Shown: one piece after another, positions 23,586-35,498 of the stretch
Numbering within the stretch: the first letter of the stretch is position 1
Layout of the letters: the number at the start of each line of letters is the position of its first letter
NCBI GenBank assembly: GCA_022701365.1
Contig: JAKUHH010000395.1
Span: forward strand, 496,001-560,000
DNA from: Mycocentrospora acerina
Lineage: Eukaryota > Ascomycota > Dothideomycetes > Pleosporales
Reading direction: 5' to 3'
DNA length: 64,000 nucleotides
Notes under the pieces: model-generated
What the model was told of the DNA's origin: nothing
The model's database searches: none
Seen by the model: only the letters and a program-made list of their open reading frames with translations
Program-made: the position numbers and the translations under genes

Positions 23586-25714
23586 GCGGGGAGGGGCGTA
23601 TGTGGCGAGGGGAGGGGGAGGGGGAGGGGGAGGAGAGGGAGGGATTAGTGGGCGAGGGATGGATTGGTGAGGAGTCGGCGAATTTGGACTCGACTACTGG
23701 TAATAAGCTGGAGCTCGGTCGGTTTAAAGTCCCGCGTGTGGATTGAAATACCCCAGATGTCGCCGATGCCCGCAATTGGCTTTTGCAGATGGTGTGATGT
23801 GGTAAGCAACTGCCCGATGGGAGGATCGAGACAGAGAATTAGTAGCCGTGTTTTGGAGCTGTGGAGCTGGAGGGGGTGCAAGTTCGCAGAGAGCAATCCT
23901 TGGTACCGCGCTGCCAGAGATGTACGCCTGTTGCTGTGCCGGGAGAAGCAACACCAACGACCAGAAAGGGCAATTCAAGAGGCAAGGCGTGCAAGCAATT
24001 GCAGCACCGGGTATAGTTTTTGGGAGGGAGAAGATGGGAGAGAGGAGAGTGAGGGAGAGGAGAGAGCAGAGCAGCAGCAGCTTGGGGACTTGGGGCCAGT
24101 CTACGTATTACATATCTAGTAAATTTTTGAGGGCACGGAAGACCCCATGCTCTTCCGAGAGCCAGCCTGTTGAGCTGAGGCCCACCACGATCCCCAGATC
24201 CCCTGTCCATCCGTCTCCCTCGCCCACGCTTGCCGTTCGGAAGCCCTCCGGAAGCCGATTCGTGTCGTGTGTCTCTCTGCACGCCCGTCTTCACATATAC
24301 CACGTTACGCATCTCGTGTAACCTGTGCAAAGCTGAAAAAATGAAGCTCTTCGCGTTTTCTCCATCCTGTACGAAAAGACGTTGAGCGTTGTCATGCGTG
24401 GCCGTGTCCTGGATAGGCCATGTTGAGAGCATTCCGCATTAGTCTACGCTTGCGAGACCAACGACCAGCAAGAGTACACGGGGAATTTACGGGTTGGCCC
24501 CTCGCTATCTCCCAGCAACAGCTCCATCGCCTACAACACTGCCTATCCAGGTCGCTCTCTGCAGTTCAACACTGTGGTCGCCCTCAACACCTACCATATC
24601 GCGTCCCTCATCGTTCCGAGTCCAGCAAGACGGGGGATACCAGGGACAGGTAGGGTAGATGGGTGCTCGCTGCGAGTCAAGAGCTACGGCCCCTCTCGAC
24701 GGCAGCTCACGACGTCAGCACGACTCGGAGGTGAAACAACAATTGACACGTCGGAGTATTTACAACACCTTATTGTCTTGCAAACTATACGGAGTATCTC
24801 GCGTCATATCTGCCAAATATATTGATGACCGGGTCTCCTCTCCCCCCCTTCCACGGCCACCATCGGACTCCGCTCCTGTATCCAATCAGCGACGCCTACG
24901 CCCGCCATCTGAAGATCCTTCATAATAATAAGAGCCGATGCACCAGTCTAAAATAATAGTCCGGCTCGTGCGCGATTCAGGCTTTGAGTTTTGCAGACGA
25001 GTGTGCGGTCGACCCTTTTCTGAAGATGCCAACGCGCATGTTGTTATTGTTGTTGTTGTTGTTGCTTGCTTCATGGTCTGCGTTCCCCGCGTTCAACAAG
25101 CAGTAAGCGAGACGCCTCGTGCATATGTCTCTATATTGTAGGGATGACCGCAGCAGATAAGCAGCGCATGGCTCAAACCCCCCCGTGCAGGCTAGAGTCC
25201 GGGCTGCATGTCCGACCCCAACCTCCTGGGTGCGGTCCGTACCGTCCTCTTTTTGACAGAAAAATCGTACGATTTTTGCTTCCACACAAGTACAACACCA
25301 TGCATCTCTATCCAAGCCATGTAAATGTTGCGAGATAGCAGCCTCACATTCTCCTACAAGAGCACACCAGGTTGTTGACTTAATTTCTCATTCTTGGTCC
25401 TAACTGCCTTCTCCCGATCTCCTCCTTATAGACATATGAAATGGTATTTGAGCAATGTATAAACTGACTGGCAAGAAATTTGCCAGCCTTGAAATTCCAC
25501 ACTTTCCTCCCCTGTATGTGCAAAAGCAAGATACCATAGACCTTTCGCCGACCCAACCATACACTCCGCTTTCGCTTGAACCCTGATCACCACACTTGCA
25601 TCGCACCGCAGAACTCCAAAACACATGCCAAAAGCCACAAGGTATAGCGCCCATTAACCCATGCACCAAAACAAAGACAACCCACTTCTCTATCTGTGCA
25701 TCATCGTCCCTGCT
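23586..25714. other. Intergenic: ACC1 promoter and NudE 3' flank
   Basis: These 2.1 kb lie between the divergent flank of ACC1 and the 3' end of nudE (both minus strand). A GGGGAG-repeat purine tract (about 23612-23643) sits about 30 bp upstream of the ACC1 ATG and would read as a pyrimidine tract in the ACC1 sense, common in fungal promoters. A TTGTTGTTG run lies near 25040-25064. ORFs on both strands here lack domains and I reject them. Confidence 0.55.
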
Positions 25715-27580
25715 TCAGTAAGTCTCTAGATCCTCCTCATTGTATGTCGACATCTTGCGTGGTCGAGCCGGAGGCCCCATGTCACCATCCATACCATGAC
25801 TGGGTCTCCGGTTAGCACTCTGTCGTCTCGGCAGACCCGTTGGTGTTGGAATCCCAGACTTCTCAATCGTCAGGCGTCGTGCTACTGGCGTTACCACGCT
25901 GCTTCCGTCGCTTCGAGTGTCCGTCTCACTATCTCGGTAAGACATTGATAGCGAATGTGAGTAACTATGACCGGCCGACTGCCCGCTCATAGAGCTCCGC
26001 GGTCGTGTATATCGCATGTCTATTCCGCTCACAGACGCCGATCCCGAGTGACCCAAACCAGTACGTGCGCCGCTCCTACTTGCTGGTCTCGCCAGGCCAT
26101 GAGAGGAGAGAGACGCCCCGCTGCCGGGCCTGCTTTGCCCTGCTTCGTGCGAGGCTGGCGATGCACCAAACGAGAGCCGACTGACACCCAAATCGCCAGC
26201 GCCCTTGCTCGAAGAGGCAGTTGAGGTTTGCGATGGTCGTTTTCTGCTGCTTCTCACAGTGATGTTGCTTGTGACGCGCTGTCCAAGAGCACTCGTAGTC
26301 CGTGGGCTCGACTGTGGCGGAGAATTGGGTGGAGGGGGCAGCTTGGATCGCGCTGAGTAGACTCGTTCCTCGAGCTGTTGCATCTTACCAATCAGTCCTC
26401 GAATCTGATGGAGGGAGTTGGACTTGGCTGCCGGCGCTGTCGTACTGCTGCTCACACTAGCCCTACTACTATTGCTAATGCTGGTCCTCTGAGATCTTTG
26501 CGAGGCTGCCATAGCTTTGGGTGTAGTCGCTTTCGATGTGGTCGTCTTTACCGAAGGCGTACTACGGTTACTGGCTCCTATGCTTTGCCTCGTCGCCATA
26601 GGAATGCTGGGTTTTCGCGTATGTCTAGGTTTCGAATTAAATGGCCAAGCGGCTCGGGGAGTAGTTCCTGAACTAAGCGCTACGGAGCCTTTCCGCGTAG
26701 GCACGGGGGTTATCGGCACAGGCTTCGTAGACAGAGAGACATCCGATAGCGGAGGTGATGGTGGTGTGGAATCTACGCGTAAAGTATTGGGCTTCGAGTG
26801 AGGTGGGGTGGAGGCAGCCGTGCGCGAAGAGCGCGTCGTTGTGGTGGTCGAGGCCTCTGAGATGGGTGAACGTGGCCGCAGAGAATCACCTGCAGTGTGG
26901 CTGGAGACTTTGCGCTGGTGATGCCTCTCGATTGTTGCCTCGGCGAGACGCAGCTTCTCCTGCACAATGTCCGCCTCAATCCGCAGGTCGGAGAACTCGT
27001 CTCGCAGTCGCTGCGTCTCTATTCGTAGTGCTTCGCGCTCCTGCTCGCCAATCTTGAGCTCCTCCTCCAACAAGACACCACGCTCGATTGATACGTTATA
27101 CTTTGACTCGACGTCCTCCAGTGACGATGTCTGGTTGCGCGCCTGGCGCTCAAAGTCGTCGCTCTGCACCTCAATGTCCCGCAATTTGAGCTGGAGTGTG
27201 CGCTGCGCATCGCGCAGGCTCGTAATCTCCTTCTGGAGCGTGTTCTGCGCGTTGTTGGCCTCGGTCTTGCTTTGCTTGTACTTTGTCTGTTGCCAACTGG
27301 TCAGCGCCACTCGTCGAGTGAATCAGGTTCCAGACCAACGTACCTTCCACTCCTCGACCTCAAACCCCAGTCGCTCAACCTTCTCCTGCAGTTTGCGCTC
27401 GCGCTTTTCGCTCTCTTCTACATCGCGCTCGAGTTCCTGCTCCAGCTCCTTGCTCGACTCCTGAAACTCGCGCAACTCGCCCTCGACCCACTCGTACTGG
27501 GATTTGTAGTAGGCCAACTCTTCTTGCACGCTGCTCCACCCTGCACTTGGGGGCGAAGACGGCATGGCGTAGGATGCCAT
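25715..27580 (-). CDS. nudE: NudE-family nuclear distribution protein
   Basis: Exons on the minus strand are 27580-27344 and 27286-25715 (602 aa); the intron is 57 nt, phase 0. Residues about 15-195 form a long coiled coil rich in Glu, Lys, Arg and Leu (SVQEELAYYKSQYEWVEGEL, then the NudE-like RDAQRTLQLKLRDIEVQSDD and SKYNVSIERGVLLEEEL). The rest is a disordered Ser/Thr/Pro/Arg-rich tail with many SP and TP sites. NudE proteins bind Lis1 (NudF) and cytoplasmic dynein through the coiled coil and act in nuclear migration, spindle positioning and hyphal transport. The tail is a likely phosphoregulatory region. The tail is long but such extensions are usual in filamentous fungi. Confidence 0.9.
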
Positions 27581-28325
27581 GGTGGTAGAGCGGCGCTTGC
27601 GACCTGGGTCGTATGCAGAGCCCAGGAGAAGCCGCGAGGTCGTGTCTGGGCGGGGCGGGCGATGCGATGGTGTTCCTCGAGGATGCGCGCAGTGGTTTCG
27701 CTGTTGGCGCAGTCGGAGCGAGTCCGGTGGGGCGAGGTAGGTAGGTCAGGTGAGGTCGGTCGTCCTTTCTCTGCCTTCACCTGCGATGCGTGCGGCGTGT
27801 TGACAGTTCCATGCGCCGCTGCCCCGTTTGGTCTTCTGGTCGGCGTGTCTCTGCCGACTAATTGCCGTAGTAATACTGGCCCTGTCCCTGTGCAAGTTAG
27901 TGGTTAGTAGCAAGCAGCTCTCTCGACTGGGGTGGGGTGTTGTGTTGTCGTGTTGTTCCAGCCCTCCGCCGCTTGCATCGCGACTAGCGCAATGGTAAAG
28001 GTTGGGCCGCCCGCCGTTGCTGTTGCTGGGGGGCTGGCTCGTGCTTGCGTCATGAAACATGTGCTGTCACCCGCCACCCGCAAATCAACAGAACATGCAT
28101 GTCGGTATCTGTGCTTCACTCGACACCTTCTATGCCATGGCACCCCAATTCCCGCGGTGGAAAAGCAGTATGGATAGTTATATCGCGGTTTTGCAAGGTG
28201 TGACTCAGAGACCCATGCGTTGCCCTATGATGATTGTACCCCTCCAAAACAACTTTGTTTACTCGCAGAATAATCTCAAAAATATATGTACAAACAATCT
28301 CGTTCCAGCCTCCTTCCGCAACTTC
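27581..28325. other. Intergenic: NudE promoter and carrier-gene 3' flank
   Basis: These 745 bp contain the upstream region of nudE and the 3' end of the carrier gene, both minus strand. A GGTAGGTAGGTCAGGTGAGGTCGG direct-repeat-like stretch lies near 27737-27760. No gene is supported. Confidence 0.55.
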
Positions 28326-29880
28326 TTAATCCTTACCACCGGTAACGGGACCATTTATATTCTTGGCATCTACTTTCAATAGAGCCTCCTTTGCTTGCTC
28401 AAATGATTCACCCGCCGCCTTCTTGCCGCTTTCCAATATCTCCCCGGCTTGTTGTGATACACTTGATACAGCATCTTGCGCAGTCGACGAAGCATTCTCT
28501 GCTGCCTGGATGCTTTGCGTGTACACACCACTGACCTGCTCCTTGCCTGTCTCGACAAGTTCTTGCGCCTTGTGCGATCCTTCGGCCACAACATCTTTCA
28601 CATCCTCCACCGCCTGCTCTACTACTTCGGCGCCCTTGACATATGCCTCTCCTGCTTGCTCTTTTCCGTACTCATATATATCCTGTACTTTTTCTGAGGC
28701 TGCTTTTGTCACCTGCTCCGGGCTTGGATACTTCTCTAGCGACTTCAGCACAAGGAAATACAAATTGATGATGACTGTGTGAATACGATCCTTCATTAGC
28801 ATGGTAATCCCATGGGAGAAGAAACCCTTCAGGACATCTGGTCCGAGGCCTTGGTACAAGCCCCGCAGACCTTCAGTCTGTGCAATGCGGAAGATGGTAC
28901 TGAAGACTGTCCGTTGTCTTACTCGTGCAGCTCTCGAATTTGTCGATATTCCCGGTTGATCGATCTCAGAAGTCTCTCCAGTGGTTGTCAGCGGCTTCTG
29001 AGAAGACACCTGCGCTCGTGTTTTTGCAAGTGAAAAGGGATATGTGACCGTCGATGCTAGAGCCTTGCTGATCGCCGCCACAAGGAACGTGATACGCGCA
29101 CCAGGATCATCTCGCCTCTCGTGGGGAACAGCAAGCTTCAGAAGTACTTTGTGTAGCAACATGGTAATCGAAGGGTTAAGTGTCAGGACCAGACTGGCAG
29201 AGTATCCTGACCAGAATCCCTGCAATCCCTTCTCGCGGTAGATTCCTAGCGCAATATCCTTTGTACTGGAAAGCGGTGGGATATCACTTGTTGCCTCGCT
29301 CTTCATCATGGCTGCTGTCTGCTTCCTGGTGACAATTTGTTGTATAGGCGTCGTGAAGAACTTCGAGAACGCGCCTGCTACCATACCAACTCCAATTTCT
29401 TCGAACGCGCCCAGGTTCTTCCTTCCACCTTGCGCACTCAGTCTGTTCTGTCTCACGTACGTGTACGCGAGAAAGAACAAGAAACTGTCCACGATACCTT
29501 TCGCTGTCTCATCGAGCACACCACTGTAGAACGCTTGCAGTCCTCCCTCCCTCTCGTATATCTTTTCGATCGCGTCGAGAAACCCATCGTAGTGAGTTTG
29601 AGTATCGTGGCGCTGAAGCTGCTTCTGGACTTGTAGGCGCGTAATTATGAGGTCGAGCGGGTACGTGACGAGCTTAGATATTGCTGTGCCTGCGGAGCCC
29701 GATAACGCGTGGCCAAGGGCAGGGAGGGCAGGTCCGATTGCGCTGCCACTAGACACATCGTTCGAAGCATGGTAATGGGTAAATTTCCCCTAGGAAAATC
29801 AATGAAGCTCTAGAGATCACGCAATCGCGGCTTACAAGCTGGGAATTGTAGATGTAAACTGTCTGGCCCAAGGTGGTCAT
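28326..29880 (-). CDS. Mitochondrial carrier family protein, probably peroxisomal nucleotide carrier
   Basis: Exons on the minus strand are 29880-29836 (MTTLGQTVYIYNSQL) and 29789-28326 (502 aa); the intron is 46 nt, phase 0. The first exon supplies the only suitable ATG, since the longer downstream frame begins with GTG. Three carrier repeats are visible: YPLDLIITRLQ, TPIQQIVTRKQ and YPFSLAKTRAQ. The second and third lack the acidic residue of the Px[DE]xx[KR] signature. This pattern, and the opening HALSGSAGTAISKLVTYPLD, recall the fungal PMP47/Ant1 peroxisomal ATP/AMP carriers that support medium-chain fatty-acid activation. The substrate assignment is an inference. After about residue 368 comes a roughly 135-residue amphipathic, Ala/Glu/Gln/Lys-rich tail not normally part of a carrier. 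Confidence 0.78.
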
Positions 29881-31452
29881 AATGGAAATTGATAAATTAT
29901 TAAAAAATACTTTCAATCGGGTATCAATGCAACATGGGTATTTGAGGAGAACAGACGAGCAGATAACACGCGGAGAGCGCTGGTATTATGCTTTGCGGAG
30001 AAGAGGCGCTCCGGCGTGAACGTCATGCCGAAGATGACGCCAGGGGTTTGGATAGCCGAGCTAAAAAAAAATCCGCTCGTGAAGATCACTCACCTCTCTG
30101 ACTACGACATCCCAACCACAATGATGATAACCACTACGTGATGCTCATCAGCCTAGAAGATGACGAAACTGGGACAAGACGAAATGAATCAACCGTCTCT
30201 ACTTGTACGCCTCAGGCCATCACAGAAGTTTCGCGGTCAGCAAAGCTCGGATCAGCATTGTGGACAAAGACATGCAAAGTGCTATTGCACAGCCAGGAGT
30301 ACTCAAAGGGACTGTGAGAGCCTCTCGTGGGTGATGATCGCAGTTCAAAGTATCCTCCAATAATGAAAACGGACAGCGCCTGAGAAGATACGAAACCGAC
30401 TCGCTCGCGAGGAGGATGTTTCGACCCTCACTGCTGGCTACATTACAAAACCCATGCACGCAGAGTTCAAACCACCACTCTCACGTCGCTCATAAATTCT
30501 GACATGTTCTTATCTGAAGTATAATGCGTATCTTTGATTAAAATCCCGAACGTCCCAAGAATATGCATACTCTTGGCAACAAGGTCGCGCTCCGCCTTTC
30601 TCGTCAAATTGTCAGTGCACACAACCTCTACCCCAATGGCTCAATACACATTCATCGTAGACGGCTTACTCTTTGGTCCAATGAAAAGGCAGACCCTACT
30701 TCCTGAATGTGCATGAGCATGAGCGTGAGTCGTGAATGCATTTTCAAACAGCTTGCCAAGAGCTACCACCTTTCCACTTCACAGTCGAGACGTGCAAAGA
30801 TGCTGTTTCGGAACCTACCAACCGCATTATGGAACACGGGATTCGCCATCTTGCTCTCAATCTGTTTCTGTCAAGCGATTCTGCCATTAGTGCCAAGTCT
30901 TCAACCCTGGTGTTGAAACCTGTATGTTCCTCTCATAGATTGCCGATCATCATGTTGGACCAGTGTAGGGGACCAAATCGATCCATGGTCGATAGAGGAC
31001 GGTTTGTTTCAGTAATTCCAGCCTCTATAATTCTTCCCTTTTCCCAGCGCATATACTTGTCCCATTGTTCGGTCGTCATTCGGCGGCATAGCTCTGATCG
31101 ATCTTAGGTCCAAACAAACTGGAGACTGCTGACATCTGTCAGTTTGATGTTTACACCGAGCGGGATATATGCGCTTCCCACACTTGTTTCCGTGTCCAGT
31201 GGAGGAAAGACGACCATTAGCAGAGGATATGTATAAAGAGCTGTGCATTTGGCACCTTTTATTTCCTCACCACCTCCAACCTTCACTTCACCCGGTCTTC
31301 TACAGTTCATTCTGTCGAGCATTCTTTTCTTCAGCTTTGTGCTAGCCGCAATCTTTTTATCTTACTAAGTCTTTCATTTGCTGGGCAAACACTCTTTATT
31401 GCTCAATTTCCAACACATTTTCATCTCCTCATTATCATCAACTCAAGCAGCT
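29881..31452. other. Intergenic: divergent region before the pectate lyase
   Basis: These 1.6 kb separate the carrier gene (-) from the pectate lyase gene (+), so both promoters lie here. No exon chain with family resemblance is seen. A TATA-like box is annotated separately at 31232. The last 190 bp before the lyase ATG are pyrimidine-rich (TTCTTTTCTTCAG, TTTTCATCTCC), typical of fungal leaders. Confidence 0.6.
31232..31237 (+). promoter_or_regulatory. TATA-like box of the pectate lyase gene
   Basis: TATAAA in the context ATGTATAAAGAG lies about 215 bp upstream of the lyase ATG, followed by a pyrimidine-rich stretch suited to transcription initiation. Regulated secreted-enzyme genes in fungi often have TATA boxes. 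This is a positional inference without transcript data. Confidence 0.4.
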
Positions 31453-33859
31453 ATGCGTTTCTCCCTGACTTTCGCCACTGCGGCGCTCATTCTCTCTGCT
31501 GTTGCTGCCCCGGCGCCTCCTCGTGCAGAGGACTGCGAGGATGGCGGCAATGGCACCGAGACCGGAAGTGCTGGTAGTAAGAAAGGCCATGGACGCGGAA
31601 AATTCGCTGATGGGACCTTCTCATTAGGTCTGTTCCCTCCTGGTGGCGTTGCAGCGCCAACTGGTAGCTTTGGTGGTCTACCAGTTGGCGGTAAGCCCTA
31701 TGGGTCTATAACAGCCGCTCCGCCATCACCGACTGGTGGATTGAGCACCATCTCATTCGGCCTTCCTACTACCCAAGCCGTCAACTTCTACGGAGCTTCG
31801 AAGGCGAAGAAGGAGAACTCCAAGTCTTCGGGCTCTTCCGACTCTTCAAGTTCTTCTGGATCGTCTGACAACAAGGGGAAAGATAGCTCCAAGCACAAGT
31901 CGAGTAATGTGTCAAGCTCGGGCTCTGGTTCCAGCTCTCACTCGAGCTCCAGTAGCGGTAAGGGGAAATCTGGCAGCGACAAAGGGAAATCTGGCAGCGA
32001 CAAAGGGAAATCTGGCAGCGACAAGAAAACTTCTAGTAGTAGCAAGGGAACGTCTGGGAGTGACAAAGAGACTTCCAGTAGTGGAAAGGGAACATCCGGA
32101 GGCGACAAGGAGACCTCCAGTGGCGGCAAAGAAACCTCTGGAAGCAGCAAAGGAACCTCTGGAAGCAGCAAAGGAACCTCTGGAAGCAGCAAAGGAACCT
32201 CTGGAAGCGGCAAAGGAACCTCTGGAAGCGGAAAGGGAACCTCTGGAAGCAGCAAGGAAACCTCTGAAAGCGACAAGGAAACCTCTGGAAGCGACAAGGA
32301 AACCTCTGGAAGCGGCAAGGAAACCTCTGGAAGCAGCAAGGAAACCTCTGGAAGCAGCAAAGGAACCTCTGGAAGCAGCAAAGGAACCTCTGGAAGCAGC
32401 AAAGGAACCTCTGGAAGCGGCAAAGGAACCTCTGGAAGCGGCAAGGGAACCTCTGGAAGCAGCAAGGAAACCTCTGAAAGCGACAAGGAAACCTCTGGAA
32501 GCGACAAGGAAACCTCTGGAAGCGGCAAGGAAACCTCTGGAAGCAGCAAGGAAACCTCTGGAAGCAGCAAAGGAACCTCTGGAAGCAGCAAAGGAACCTC
32601 TGGAAGCAGCAAAGGAACCTCTGGAAGCGGCAAAGGAACCTCTGGAAGCGGCAAGGGAACCTCTGGAAGCAGCAAGGAAACCTCTGAAAGCGACAAGGAA
32701 ACCTCTGGAAGCGACAAGGAAACCTCTGGAAGCGGCAAGGAAACCTCTGGAAGCAGCAAGGAAACCTCTGGAAGCAGCAAAGGAACCTCTGGAAGCAGCA
32801 AAGGAACCTCTGGAAGCAGCAAAGGAACCTCTGGAAGCGGCAAAGGAACCTCTGGAAGCGGCAAGGGAACCTCTGGAAGCGGCAAGGAAACCTCTGAAAG
32901 CGACAAGGAAACCTCTGGAAGCGACAAGGAAACCTCTGGAAGCGGCAAGGAAACCTCTGGAAGCGGCAAGGAAACCTCTGGAAGCGGCAAGGGAACATCT
33001 GGCGGCGATGAATCCTCTGGCTCTGGCTCAGAATCTGGCTCTACTGTTGGAAACGGCGGCAATTCTACAAGCACTCCGAGTGCCAGCACTGGTGGCGGCG
33101 TCACAGCTTCTGGATCCTTCCCCCAGGCTGCGGGCGAGTCTACACTTTCTGCACCTATGAAGGTCACCGACTTCGATGGTGGAATGGTCCGTTTCGGACG
33201 CGGCGTCAGCTGCAGCAGCGGCGAGGGTGGTAACGCTGATGCAGTTTTCACGGTTGCCGACGGCGGTTCTCTCAGCAACGTCATCATCGGTGCTGATCAG
33301 GTCGAAGGAGTTCACTGCGAAGGAGCCTGCACGATCACCAACGTCTGGTGGGAGGCAGTATGCGAGGGTAAGTCCACATTTCCGTCGTATATACCATATC
33401 CTCACATTATGCGCTACTTCTACGACTCATTTCTCTTGCTAACATGAAGAAACAGACGCTTTAACGTTCAAGGGAGATGGAAGCGGGTCAGTCTCCGGCG
33501 GTGGTGCTAAGGGTGCGCAAGACAAAGTGGTCCAACATAACGGTGTTGGTACGGTCTCTATCTCCGGCTTTTACGTTGAAGACTTCGGCAAGTTGTACCG
33601 ATCCTGCGGTAACTGCAAGACCATGGGCGAGCGTCACGTCAAGATCGATGGTGTGACAGCTTCCGGTGGTTCTTCTGCCTTTGTTGGCATCAACAGCAAT
33701 TACGGAGATACTGCTACCATCACGAACTCGTGCATTAAAAACACCAAGATCATCTGCGAGGAGTTTGAGGGTAACAATCAGGGCAAAGAGCCTACCAAGC
33801 TCAGCAATGGCCCAAGCGCTGCCTGCATTTACACTGATGCGGATGTCAATGCTTGCTAA
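31453..33859 (+). CDS. Secreted pectate lyase, PL3 family, with long internal repeat
   Basis: Exons are 31453-33367 and 33456-33859 (772 aa; a usual PL3 enzyme is about 230-260 aa). The ATG at 31453 gives a clear signal peptide (MRFSLTFATAALILSAVAAP); an upstream in-frame non-ATG extension is rejected. Residues about 20-115 are a Gly/Pro-rich segment. About 118-545 are Ser/Gly/Lys/Thr repeats. About 569-772 are the catalytic domain with family features FGRGVSCSSGEGG, DGGSLSNVIIGADQ, YRSCGNC, VCEEF-like ICEEFEGN and a Cys-terminated end (ACIYTDADVNAC). PL3 enzymes cleave polygalacturonate by Ca-dependent beta-elimination and are used in plant cell-wall breakdown. The catalytic part looks intact. 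The repeat would act as a long, flexible, positively and negatively charged, probably O-glycosylated linker; that is inference. Confidence 0.85.
31959..33000 (+). repeat. Nested 21-bp / 210-bp tandem repeat in the pectate lyase
   Basis: The array starts with (G)KGKSGSD units and settles into a 21-bp, 7-residue unit of the form [G/E]TSGS[S/G/D]K. Ten such units make a 210-bp, 70-residue higher-order unit. The landmark variant ETSESDK recurs with CCTCTGAAAG at 32261, 32471, 32681 and 32891, exactly 210 bp apart, giving four copies that are nearly identical in DNA. Because 21 is a multiple of three, the opposite strand and another forward frame are also open across the array, which creates long false ORFs. 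Confidence 0.95.
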
Positions 33860-34388
33860 GTAGCAAGAGTGCGATCTTGTAGAAGGATTCCAGGGCTTGA
33901 GGCTGGTGGTAGTTCTTCAGAGATAGTGATCCTTTGTAACGTTTCTTGTACATAGTCCGTGCCTCTTCTGTTGATGAAGTCGGTTTATAATGAATACATT
34001 CATTTTGGAATAACACATTGCGATCGGCTTGTTGAAGTGAACATGATGCTCAAGACTATACAGATAAGGATGATCGCAAGCTGACTCAGACGCAGCATGG
34101 CTTGGGATGCCCCTCTTCGTTTACATGATTGGCCTGCAGTCTAAAGCGTTCTACATTTTAATATAGACACTTTATTTGCTTGTGAAGAAGGAGTTGATTT
34201 TAGGCCACCCGAGTTGTCCATACTGCTTATGTACTCCGGAAGCCTGGTGCTGCCTAAATCAAAAATGTGCTTCAAGGCTGTGCCTTGCTCGTTCAGGCTG
34301 ACAATCCAGCTTCTTGATCTCACATCACCCACGTTGAGCTTCCCAGTTTTAGATTTCCACTTTCTTTTTTAGGGCAATTGGTTCTCTA
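33860..34388. other. Intergenic region
   Basis: These 529 bp hold the lyase 3' flank and the upstream region of the F-box-like gene. Nothing further is recognised. Confidence 0.55.
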
Positions 34389-35498
34389 ATGCATTCCAGA
34401 CTGCAGAGCAAACCATGGCTACCCACATCAACTGTATCAAATGAACCAAGCATCTTCCGCTTACCAAACGAAATCCTGATCCATGTGGTACAAAGTATCA
34501 CTGGAAAAGAGCGCCAATCTTCAATGTACAATCTATCACTTGTCAATCAACGCGTTTCGGCAATTGCTAGAGAGGAATTGTATTATGCGCCCTCGCTGAA
34601 ACCCGACCAAGCGCACCAACTGGCTGCACAGCTACTCAACGAGCCCAAACGCGCGAACAAAGTCACAGAATTGGAAATCCGCAAGACCAGGCCAGATAAT
34701 ACTCAAGGTTGGGACTGGGAAAGCGATGTCTGGAAGGATAGGATGTTTCACGGAGGAGGCGTCTTTGACCCATCTACATCAGCTCTAGAATTGGCTTCTA
34801 GGTGCCATGATGCGTTACTGGCCCGCGATATTGTAGATCACTCTCTAAGATGGATAGCCGGACTCCAATCTGGTGATCTGTATGCTTATGTTGCGATCCT
34901 TCTCGTCATTACCCCTAGACTTGAACGTTTATCAATCTCCAGTCAATATGCCCAAATTCTGGCTAACGCACACACTGTATCCAACGGGAGATGTGGCACA
35001 CCCTCACGCCCATACGTGATTAATACATTGAAAAACATCACACTCAGGATCAAGGATCTCAATATGGCTCCAGTTTCTGTCAAGAAGCATGGTTCCTATG
35101 GTCGTGGTGCAGGTGGAATTCAATATTGGAACTTCGAGGTTCTAGATTTGAGGAAAATGTTGTCTGTTGAATGTCTCACCTTTCCAAGCTATGCACTTGG
35201 AGCTGTACCGTCAGCAACTATATATGTTATGCCAAAGTTTCCGCCAAACTTGCGTAGCCTGCGCATTACTGATTGCCAACTGATTGCAATCTTGTTTCTT
35301 AAGGAGTTCATTCAGCACGGCCGAAGAAGATATCCACTTCTGGAAAAAATCCAGGTAGAATTTCTGGAAGAGAATATAGAGCTGGTAACTGGGGTTGGGA
35401 CTGTTAATAAGGAAGCTGAGATGCAGTTGGTGAGCATATTGGCGGAGCAAGAGGGGATCAAAATGCATTGGAACTTCAGAGGGCAGAGCGTATTGTAA
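34389..35498 (+). CDS. F-box-like protein
   Basis: This is a single 369-codon frame without introns. Residues about 20-60 resemble an F-box (IFRLPNEILIHVVQSI, then LSLVNQRVSAIARE and LYYAPSL). In the family this motif binds Skp1 in SCF ubiquitin ligases. The remainder is a leucine-rich region without a clear repeat (ITPRLERLSISS, LKNITLRI, FPPNLRSLRITDCQL) of the kind that fungal F-box proteins use to bind substrates. Such genes are numerous and fast-evolving in filamentous fungi. The target is unknown. The start ATG at 34389 lies 30 residues before the F-box, which is a usual distance. Confidence 0.65.
   Translation: MHSRLQSKPWLPTSTVSNEPSIFRLPNEILIHVVQSITGKERQSSMYNLSLVNQRVSAIAREELYYAPSLKPDQAHQLAAQLLNEPKRANKVTELEIRKTRPDNTQGWDWESDVWKDRMFHGGGVFDPSTSALELASRCHDALLARDIVDHSLRWIAGLQSGDLYAYVAILLVITPRLERLSISSQYAQILANAHTVSNGRCGTPSRPYVINTLKNITLRIKDLNMAPVSVKKHGSYGRGAGGIQYWNFEVLDLRKMLSVECLTFPSYALGAVPSATIYVMPKFPPNLRSLRITDCQLIAILFLKEFIQHGRRRYPLLEKIQVEFLEENIELVTGVGTVNKEAEMQLVSILAEQEGIKMHWNFRGQSVL

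Noticed and set aside
31938..33287. 449-codon minus-strand frame and a 417-codon second plus-strand frame across the lyase repeat
   Set aside because: Both come from a 21-bp repeat that is stop-free in several frames. They lack any domain, and the plus-strand frame with signal peptide and PL3 domain explains the DNA.
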